From Rhodospirillales bacterium (GTDB taxonomy: Bacteria; Pseudomonadota; Alphaproteobacteria; CACIAM-22H2): 7,544 nt of DNA. Location: NCBI GenBank assembly GCA_016195145.1, contig JACQAF010000308.1, forward strand, positions 1 through 7,544, written 5' to 3'. The notes beneath the pieces are model-generated. The model worked only from the letters and a program-made list of their open reading frames with translations. It did no database searches and had not been told where the DNA came from. This document shows, piece by piece, positions 1-7,544 of the stretch (within the stretch, counting starts at the first letter, position 1; the number at the start of each line of letters is the position of its first letter). A program made the translations under genes and the position numbers.

Positions 1-1007
1 ATCAGGCCCATCAGGCCGAAGACGACGGCGAGTTCGGCGGCGGCCTCAGCGATCCGGTCGGTTACGTCATCTCGACGATCATGGTGGTTTTCTCGCTGTT
101 CGCCATCTGGCTGTCGGCGCTCGCTTTGCGCGGCAAAGATTACGCTACCCAGCAGCGTGGCGGCGGCGGGCTCGGCCGACGTCGGTTGACGGCGCGCGGC
201 CGCATCGTGGCATGGGCGTTTGTCGTGACGGTCCTGCTGCTCGTGCTCAGCCCGCATTTCGGCATTCTGCTCCTGTCCTTCGGCACCATCTGGTCGTTCA
301 GCGTTGTGCCCGATGCCTTTACCCTGGCCCATTACGCGACCGTGTTCCGGGAATCGCCGCAATTCATCACCAACACGCTGCTTTTTTGCGGCCTGGCCGC
401 GTCTGTCGACGTGATCCTGGGCGCGACCATCGCTTATCTGATTTTCCGCACCCGCTTGCCGGCGCGCCGGACGCTCGATTACATAGCGACCGTATCGCTT
501 GCCGTGCCGGGACTGGTTCTTGCCATCGGCATTCTGCGCACTTATTTCGGCGTCAAACTACCGTCGGGCGCGTCGCTCGCCACCTTCTGGGGCATGCTGG
601 TGATCGTCTATGCGGTCCGTCGGCTCCCCTATGCCTTGCGCGCCTGCATGGCGGCCCTGCAACAGGTTCATGTCAGCCTGGAGGAGGCGGCGGAAAATCT
701 CGGCGCGGGCAAGTTCACCACCGTGCGCCGCATCGTGCTGCCGCTGATGATGGGCGGCCTGCTCGCCGGCTTCGTGACCAGTTTCGCCACCGCGGCGGTG
801 GAGCTGTCGGCGACGCTGCTGCTGGTCACCCGCGACGTCGATGCGCCGCTGTCCTACGGCATCTACGTCTATATGCAGACGCCGGCGGGGCGCGGCCCTG
901 GCGCGGCGCTAGGGGTGGTCGCCGTAATTCTTGTCGCCGTCGGAACCTGGTTGTCGCACCGGGTCGCGGAAGGAGATCGTATGCGACGCGGGCGGAGGGG
1001 TTCGTGA
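1..1007 (+). CDS. ABC transporter permease, C-terminal part (FbpB-type, partial)
   Basis: Inner-membrane permease of a binding-protein-dependent ABC importer; the 5' end is outside the window. The frame is open from position 3, so the ATG at 81 is internal and should not be taken as the start. The visible part starts with a helix (codons about 20-43), then a basic Gly/Arg-rich cytoplasmic linker, then a complete MetI-type domain with about six helices. This arrangement fits fused permeases of the Fe(III) FbpB, thiamine ThiP and 2-aminoethylphosphonate group, where two MetI halves form one chain. The EAA loop that docks on the ATPase is at 681-749, reading EEAAENLGAG followed by a hydrophobic stretch with LPLM. 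The TGA stop at 1005-1007 overlaps the next start by 4 bases, so the two are translationally coupled. The permease role is firm. The substrate (ferric iron, polyamine, phosphonate or other) cannot be read here, because the binding protein is not in view. Confidence 0.9.
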   Translation, partial: QAHQAEDDGEFGGGLSDPVGYVISTIMVVFSLFAIWLSALALRGKDYATQQRGGGGLGRRRLTARGRIVAWAFVVTVLLLVLSPHFGILLLSFGTIWSFSVVPDAFTLAHYATVFRESPQFITNTLLFCGLAASVDVILGATIAYLIFRTRLPARRTLDYIATVSLAVPGLVLAIGILRTYFGVKLPSGASLATFWGMLVIVYAVRRLPYALRACMAALQQVHVSLEEAAENLGAGKFTTVRRIVLPLMMGGLLAGFVTSFATAAVELSATLLLVTRDVDAPLSYGIYVYMQTPAGRGPGAALGVVAVILVAVGTWLSHRVAEGDRMRRGRRGS

Positions 1008-2095
1008 ACAACAAAAAAATCCCGGCGACAGCCGGCGTATCGATCGAACATGTCGATTTCCGCTATGGGTCGACGCCGATCCTTGCCGATGTTTCGCTCG
1101 AAATCCGGCGCGGCGAGTTTTTCGCCTTTCTCGGGCCGTCCGGCTCGGGCAAGACGACGCTGCTGCGGCTCGTCGCCGGGTTCGGCACGCCGAACGCCGG
1201 TCGCATCCGGGTCGGCGATCGCGACATCACCCATGTTCCGCCATGGCAACGCAATGTCGGCATGGTGTTTCAAAGCTATGCGTTATGGCCGCACATGACG
1301 GTCGCCGAAAACGTCGCCTTCGGCCTCGAACAGCGGCGGATTGCACGGGCCGAGATCGGCAAGCGGGTCCAGGACGCGCTCGATCTCGTCGGCCTCGGCG
1401 GGCTGGCGCAACGCCGGCCGGCCCAGCTTTCCGGCGGCCAGCAGCAACGCGTGGCGCTGGCGCGGACGCTGGTCATCGAGCCGGAAGTCCTGCTGCTCGA
1501 TGAGCCGCTGTCCAATCTCGACGCCAATCTGCGAGTTGAGATGCGCGCCGAGCTGCTGGCGCTGCAGCGCAAGACCGGACTGACGACGATTTACGTCACC
1601 CACGACCAGGAAGAGGCGAACGCCACCTCGGACCGTATCGCCGTGCTCGACCAGGGCCGCATTCAGCAGATCGGCCGCCCGGTCGATCTTTACGATCGCC
1701 CGGCCAACCGCTTCGTGGCGACATTTCTCGGCGTGGCTAATGTGATCGACGGCGCGATCACCGCCGAACCCGGCGGCGCTGTCTTTCGGGCGGCCGGCGA
1801 TGTCGCCATCGTGCTCGACGGCGCGCCCGCTGCCGGCCCGGCGAGCATCGCCTTCCGCCCGCAGAGCGTTGCCCTGCAGCGCGGCGCGGCGGCAGCGGCG
1901 GCGGCCGGAAGCCGGCTTGCGGGTACAGTGGCGGTGCGCGAATTCCTGGGTGCGATCATGCGCTATACGGTGAAAGTCGGCGATAACCGCGTGCTGATCG
2001 ACGAACCGCATCAGCGCGATCATGTGCCGGCCGAAATCGGCGCGGTGGTGGCAGTGCATCTCGATGTGGGCCAGATTACCCTGCTGCGAGGCTGA
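1004..2095 (+). CDS. ABC transporter ATP-binding protein (FbpC/PotA type, with TOBE domain)
   Basis: ATPase subunit of 363 residues that powers the permease encoded just upstream. The start is GTG at 1004, overlapping the permease stop as GTGA, with a purine-rich GGAGGGG Shine-Dalgarno just before it; the longer open frame upstream is a shadow of the permease. All the catalytic motifs are present: Walker A GPSGSGKT (44-51), Q-loop Gln90 in FQSYALWPHM, signature LSGGQQQR (142-149), Walker B LLLDEP with Asp166 and Glu167, and the H-loop His200 in YVTHDQEEA. The nucleotide-binding domain ends near residue 240. A TOBE-type regulatory domain follows, with the typical phrase FRPQSVAL and a terminal stretch near LDVGQITLL. 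A run of seven Ala near residue 295 lies between TOBE segments and looks like a low-complexity linker. Family members transport Fe(III), polyamines, sulfate, sugars or phosphonates; the sequence does not decide among these. Confidence 0.95.
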   Translation: MNNKKIPATAGVSIEHVDFRYGSTPILADVSLEIRRGEFFAFLGPSGSGKTTLLRLVAGFGTPNAGRIRVGDRDITHVPPWQRNVGMVFQSYALWPHMTVAENVAFGLEQRRIARAEIGKRVQDALDLVGLGGLAQRRPAQLSGGQQQRVALARTLVIEPEVLLLDEPLSNLDANLRVEMRAELLALQRKTGLTTIYVTHDQEEANATSDRIAVLDQGRIQQIGRPVDLYDRPANRFVATFLGVANVIDGAITAEPGGAVFRAAGDVAIVLDGAPAAGPASIAFRPQSVALQRGAAAAAAAGSRLAGTVAVREFLGAIMRYTVKVGDNRVLIDEPHQRDHVPAEIGAVVAVHLDVGQITLLRG

Positions 2096-2104
2096 TCCGT
2101 GCCG

Positions 2105-2158
2105 CATCGCGGCTGCCGCCCGTTTCTGGCTTTGGTTCGGGCGGCGATGAATTTTTTT
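2105..2158 (+). terminator. Hairpin with T-tract, terminator or attenuator between ATPase and first SMR-like gene
   Basis: A perfect 8-bp GC stem pairs GCCGCCCG (2115-2122) with CGGGCGGC (2138-2145) around a 15-base loop. CATC (2105-2108) can add four pairs with GATG (2146-2149), leaving a six-base bulge on the left arm. Seven T follow at 2152-2158. This is the layout of a Rho-independent terminator placed 10-60 bases after the ATPase stop. It ends two bases before the ATG at 2161, so it could also attenuate transcription into the downstream genes. Without the lower stem the T-run is six bases from the hairpin, which would weaken it. Confidence 0.6.
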
Positions 2159-2160
2159 CC

Positions 2161-2538
2161 ATGACGCCGTTCCTGGTCTTTCTGCTCGCCGTGTCGGTTA
2201 TTTCCGACGTCATCGGCCATATCTGCTTCAAGCGCGGCGTCGACCGGTTGCCATCGGCGACCGGCGAGTTCCATTTCTGGACGTTTACGCGTCACGCCTT
2301 CGTGTCGTTATGGCTGTGGGCCGGCGTGGCGATCGCCATGCTGGAGCTGGCGGTCTGGGTCGCCATCCTGGCGCGGGCCCCGCTCAGCCTCGCCTTTCCG
2401 CTGGTCAGCCTCAATTATTGCGGCGTGGTGCTCGCCGGCCGTTTCGTGCTCAACGAAGACGTGCCGGCCTATCGCTGGGCCGGCGCGGTGCTGATCACCA
2501 TTGGCGTCATTATTGTCGGCGCGACGGGCAAGGTTTGA
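2161..2538 (+). CDS. Small four-helix DMT/SMR-like membrane protein (EamA/ArnE-like), first of a pair
   Basis: Integral membrane protein of 125 residues with four predicted helices (about 4-23, 48-68, 74-95 and 102-121), the size of small multidrug resistance (SMR) proteins and half an EamA transporter. Helix 1 reads SVISDVIGHICFKRG, matching the EmrE helix-1 pattern, with Asp16 where EmrE has its proton/drug-binding Glu14. The helix 3 to helix 4 region, with APLSLAFPLVSLNY, a NEDVPAYRW loop and LITIGVIIVG, resembles ArnE/ArnF-type lipid-linked aminoarabinose flippase subunits and EamA halves. No Shine-Dalgarno precedes the ATG; the upstream bases are a T-run, so initiation may be weak or start in an unusual way. 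No in-frame ATG, GTG or TTG gives a better start. A similar protein follows after 58 bases, so the two may form a heterodimer. Substrate is unknown: drug, polyamine and lipid-linked sugar are all possible. Confidence 0.85.
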   Translation: MTPFLVFLLAVSVISDVIGHICFKRGVDRLPSATGEFHFWTFTRHAFVSLWLWAGVAIAMLELAVWVAILARAPLSLAFPLVSLNYCGVVLAGRFVLNEDVPAYRWAGAVLITIGVIIVGATGKV

Positions 2539-2583
2539 GGCATAGCATGACGCTAAACCGGAATCGGCGGGCGACGGGCGGGC

Positions 2584-2596
2584 GAGGAGGCGGCGA
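2584..2596 (+). promoter_or_regulatory. Strong Shine-Dalgarno for second SMR-like gene
   Basis: GAGGAGG at 2584-2590 lies six bases before the ATG at 2597 and fixes that start. It contrasts with the first gene of the pair, which has no visible ribosome binding site. Confidence 0.8.
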
Positions 2597-2986
2597 ATGA
2601 GCGCCCATCGGTGGAGCCTGCCCTTTGTGCTCGGCCTGTGGGTCCTGCTGCTCGCTTTCGACACCGGGTCCGAAATCGCCTTCAAGATCGGCAGCGATCA
2701 TGTCGCGGGCCTCGATTTCGGGCTCGACTGGGCCTGGGCGGTGGCGTCGTCACCATGGATCGTCAGCGGGGTCGCCGGCCAGACCGGGGCCTTCGTGGTC
2801 TGGTTGATGATTCTGCACCGCACGCCGCTGAGCTTTGCCTATCCGGCCACGGCGCTGACCTATGTAACGATTATGCTCGCCTCGTGGCTGATCCTCAACG
2901 AGGAGATCGACGCCTGGCGCTGGCTGGGCGTGACGATCATTGTCGCCGGGGTGGTTATGCTGGGCGGTCGCCGCCGTGACCCCTGA
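2597..2986 (+). CDS. Small four-helix DMT/SMR-like membrane protein, second of a pair
   Basis: Integral membrane protein of 129 residues with four predicted helices and the same fold pattern as the gene before it. Helix 1 contains AFDTGSEIAFKIG, which puts Asp22 at the EmrE Glu14 position. The second half has RTPLSFAYPATALTY, a NEEIDAWRW loop and a last helix ending in VVMLGGRRRDP, where the basic tail should be cytoplasmic. The two proteins share the motifs APLSLAFP / TPLSFAYP and NEDVPAYRW / NEEIDAWRW, so they are paralogues, though clearly diverged. Two adjacent, unequal SMR-type genes usually encode a heterodimer that acts as one transporter (paired SMR systems, ArnE-ArnF). The start is well set by the GAGGAGG site. 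The substrate cannot be told from sequence. A flippase role is as plausible as drug or cation export. Confidence 0.87.
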   Translation: MSAHRWSLPFVLGLWVLLLAFDTGSEIAFKIGSDHVAGLDFGLDWAWAVASSPWIVSGVAGQTGAFVVWLMILHRTPLSFAYPATALTYVTIMLASWLILNEEIDAWRWLGVTIIVAGVVMLGGRRRDP

Positions 2987-3037
2987 TCCCCGGCGGGCGG
3001 CGTTGATACCGCAGCCACGGGCGTGTTAGGCAGTGCC

Positions 3038-3829
3038 ATGAAATTGTGGCAGGACATGACCAGCCGCGAGATTGCGGCGCTCGATCCGGCGCGAACGGTC
3101 GCGGTGCTGCCGATCGCGGCGATCGAACAGCACGGCCCGCATCTGCCGCTCGGCACCGATGCCGAGATCAATGCCGGCATCCTGGTTCGCGCCCGCGCAC
3201 TGGCGCTGGACGGGTTGCCGGCCCTGGTCCTGCCGGCGCTCGCCGTCGGAAAATCCAACGAACACGGCGATTTCGCCGGCACGCTCAGCCTGTCGGCCGA
3301 AACTCTTTTGCAATCGGTCACCGAGATCGCCGAAAGCGTCGCGCGCGCCGGGCTGCGCAAGATCGTGCTGTTCAACAGCCATGGCGGCCAGCCGCAAATC
3401 GCCGACATCGTCGCCCAGGATTTGCGCGCCCGCCTCGGCATGGCCGCCGCGGTCGCCAATTCATGGCGGATGATGCGGCCGGCGGAGTTTTTCCCGATGG
3501 TCGAGTGCGAGGGCGGCATTCATGGCGGGGCGATCGAGACGTCATTAATGCTGCATTTGCGCCCCGATCTCGTCCGGCGCGACGCCATCGGCGACTTCCC
3601 GTCGGCGGCCCGCGCGCTCGCCGCGGCCCACCCCGAGCTCGCCGCCGGCGGGCGCTTCCGCTTCGCCTGGCAGGCGCAGGACCTTAACCCGGCAGGGACG
3701 GTTGGCGATGCGCGTCTCGCCAATGTCGATGCCGGCCGCGTGCTGGCTGAACAGGCAGCATCGGCGCTGGTCGCGCTGGTCGCTGATCTGTCGCGCCTCG
3801 ATATGGGTATTCTGAAGACGCGACCGTAG
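3038..3829 (+). CDS. Creatininase-family amidohydrolase
   Basis: Cytoplasmic metal-dependent amidohydrolase of 263 residues; the family covers creatinine amidohydrolase, archaeal FAPy deformylase ArfB and the mycofactocin peptidase MftE. The metal-binding signature IEQHGPHLPLGTD gives Glu30, His32 and Asp41. It is followed by GKSNEHGDFAGTLSL (71-85, with Glu75 and His76), FNSHGGQ with His115, and HGGAIETS with His162 and Glu167. All the expected family motifs are intact, so the enzyme should be active. I chose the ATG at 3038, which has AGG at 3028-3030 and begins with the family-typical MKLWQDMTSREI. A GTG at 3023 would add five residues without a good ribosome site. It starts 51 bases after the second SMR-like gene and could share its transcript. 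The motifs fix the fold and metal site but not the substrate, so creatinine activity should not be assumed. Confidence 0.92.
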   Translation: MKLWQDMTSREIAALDPARTVAVLPIAAIEQHGPHLPLGTDAEINAGILVRARALALDGLPALVLPALAVGKSNEHGDFAGTLSLSAETLLQSVTEIAESVARAGLRKIVLFNSHGGQPQIADIVAQDLRARLGMAAAVANSWRMMRPAEFFPMVECEGGIHGGAIETSLMLHLRPDLVRRDAIGDFPSAARALAAAHPELAAGGRFRFAWQAQDLNPAGTVGDARLANVDAGRVLAEQAASALVALVADLSRLDMGILKTRP

Positions 3830-3845
3830 CGTCCGCTAGGGGGGC

Positions 3846-7160
<3,315 letters not shown>

Positions 7161-7172
7161 CCCATCCTCCAA
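7161..7172 (-). promoter_or_regulatory. Shine-Dalgarno that decides the kinase TTG start
   Basis: On the minus strand GGAGGA (7170-7165) is followed by a four-base spacer and then TTG at 7160-7158. Two further in-frame TTG codons at 7175 and 7172 lie upstream of or inside this site, so they are unlikely starts. The nearby ATG at 7165 is out of frame. Confidence 0.7.
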
Positions 7173-7181
7173 CAATACCCG

Positions 7182-7272
7182 CCTTCAGCGAAGGAATCGC
7201 CGTCGCCAGCTGGATCGAAACAGCTTGGCAGAAGCCGAAGGGCGGTCCGCCCCAGTGCTCGGGTTATGCCCG
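7182..7272 (-). promoter_or_regulatory. Probable structured 5' leader of the kinase mRNA
   Basis: Four small inverted repeats lie in the 90 bases before the kinase ribosome site: CCTTC-agc-GAAGG (7182-7194); GCCAGCTG (7205-7212) against CAGCTTGGC (7221-7229) with one bulged base; GGGCGG-t-CCGCCC (7240-7252); and CGGG-ttatg-CCCG (7260-7272). None is followed by a T-run in either direction, so they are not terminators. They may fold in the leader or act as protein sites. Four short stems can also arise by chance in GC-rich DNA. Confidence 0.35.
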
Positions 7273-7289
7273 TGCCGATAGCTGGGGGT

Positions 7290-7382
7290 ATATCTTATTG
7301 GTGGGATTGGTAATTATTTGGTTAACCATAGCTAACCAATTGCAATAATTTGGAAATAATTGATAAAACAAAGACAGTACAA
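7290..7382 (-). promoter_or_regulatory. AT-rich control region upstream of kinase with TGGTTA repeats and dyads
   Basis: This stretch between apt and the kinase is far richer in A and T than its surroundings. Plus-strand TAACCA occurs at 7323-7328 and 7333-7338, ten bases apart, about one helix turn. TTGGTTA (7318-7324) and TAACCAA (7333-7339) form a 7-bp inverted repeat, and TGGTTAACCA (7319-7328) is a perfect palindrome. CAATAATTT-GG-AAATAATTG (7343-7362) is a second dyad with one mismatch. TTAACCAT at 7322-7329 matches the CtrA half-site. A weak minus-strand promoter match is TTGGTT with TAATTA at a 17-base spacing (7339-7311). No convincing terminator for apt is seen. Confidence 0.45.
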
Positions 7383-7544
7383 TCAATATTTTACAATCGA
7401 CTCAAAGGGTACATCGAGCCGCCGCCGGCCTTCGAGAAAGGCCAGTTCGATAATGCAGGTCGCTGCGGGGACGATCGCCCCGGCTTTGCGCAAGAGGGTA
7501 ATCGCGGCGGCCAGCGTGCCGCCGGTAGCCAAGACATCGTCGAG
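7383..7544 (-). CDS. apt: Adenine phosphoribosyltransferase, C-terminal part (partial)
   Basis: The minus strand is open from the window end to a TGA at 7385-7383, giving the last 53 residues of a gene whose start lies outside. It begins LDDVLATGGT, the end of the PRPP-binding motif of purine phosphoribosyltransferases. Its last part, with IIELAFLEGRRRL and FESIVKY at the C-terminus, is the pattern of bacterial adenine phosphoribosyltransferase, which ends in the same way (an ELxFLxGR stretch and a final VKY). The enzyme joins adenine and PRPP to give AMP in purine salvage, in the cytoplasm. Family proteins are about 170-180 residues, so roughly two thirds is missing. It lies 222 bases upstream of the kinase on the same strand, with its own codon usage in line with the other genes. 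Identification rests on a short segment, but the motif pair is specific. Confidence 0.88.
   Translation of the reverse strand, partial: LDDVLATGGTLAAAITLLRKAGAIVPAATCIIELAFLEGRRRLDVPFESIVKY

Noticed and set aside
212..1003. Upstream extension of the ATPase frame
   Set aside because: It overlaps the permease in another frame and encodes Arg/His-rich nonsense; the GTG at 1004 with a Shine-Dalgarno and the family N-terminus set the true start.
1283..2107. Long minus-strand frame of 274 codons opposite the ATPase gene
   Set aside because: It is antisense to an ATPase with every motif intact; its His/Arg/Ala-rich translation resembles no family and is the usual mirror of high-GC coding DNA.
3023..3037. 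GTG start five codons upstream for the amidohydrolase
   Set aside because: There is no purine-rich site before it, and the ATG at 3038 has AGG at a suitable distance and gives the usual N-terminus.
3817..3833. Inverted repeat GACGC-N7-GCGTC at the convergent gene ends, considered as a bidirectional terminator
   Set aside because: Only five pairs, no T-run on either strand, and most of it lies inside the amidohydrolase coding end.
7318..7339. TTGGTTA-N8-TAACCAA as an intrinsic terminator of apt
   Set aside because: The stem is AT-rich and short and is not followed by a T-run on the minus strand; an operator-type role fits better.

Overview
The window reads as chromosomal DNA of an alphaproteobacterium. 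Coding GC is high, and the kinase transmitter region has the HisKA sequence style of the alphaproteobacterial PleC/DivJ (PdhS-like) kinases. This origin is inferred from protein style and composition, not from a marker gene.

Positions 1-3829 carry five plus-strand genes. First is the 3' part of a fused-type binding-protein-dependent ABC permease, whose 5' end lies outside the window. Its stop overlaps the GTG start of an FbpC/PotA-type ATP-binding subunit. A hairpin followed by seven T then sits directly against the start of the first of two small four-helix SMR/EamA-like membrane proteins. The second has a strong Shine-Dalgarno. Last is a creatininase-family amidohydrolase. The permease and ATPase clearly work together. 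The two small membrane proteins look like a heteromeric pair. A functional link between these units and the amidohydrolase is only suggested by order and strand.

Positions 3846-7160 hold one large minus-strand gene, convergent with the amidohydrolase across a 16-bp gap. It encodes a membrane-anchored sensor histidine kinase: about seven N-terminal helices, five PAS domains in an A-B-A-B-B order, then HisKA and HATPase. It has no receiver domain, and no response regulator gene is visible nearby. Its best start is a TTG with a GGAGGA Shine-Dalgarno.

Positions 7161-7382 are non-coding: an AT-rich segment with TGGTTA repeats, dyads and a TTAACCAT (CtrA-like) motif, plus a GC-rich leader with several small inverted repeats. 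The window ends inside the C-terminal third of a minus-strand adenine phosphoribosyltransferase gene (apt).

I found no RNA genes, CRISPR arrays, insertion sequences or phage genes. Most of the window is ordinary. The points most worth a second look are the kinase and its control region, the hairpin at the first SMR-like gene, and the paired SMR-like proteins.
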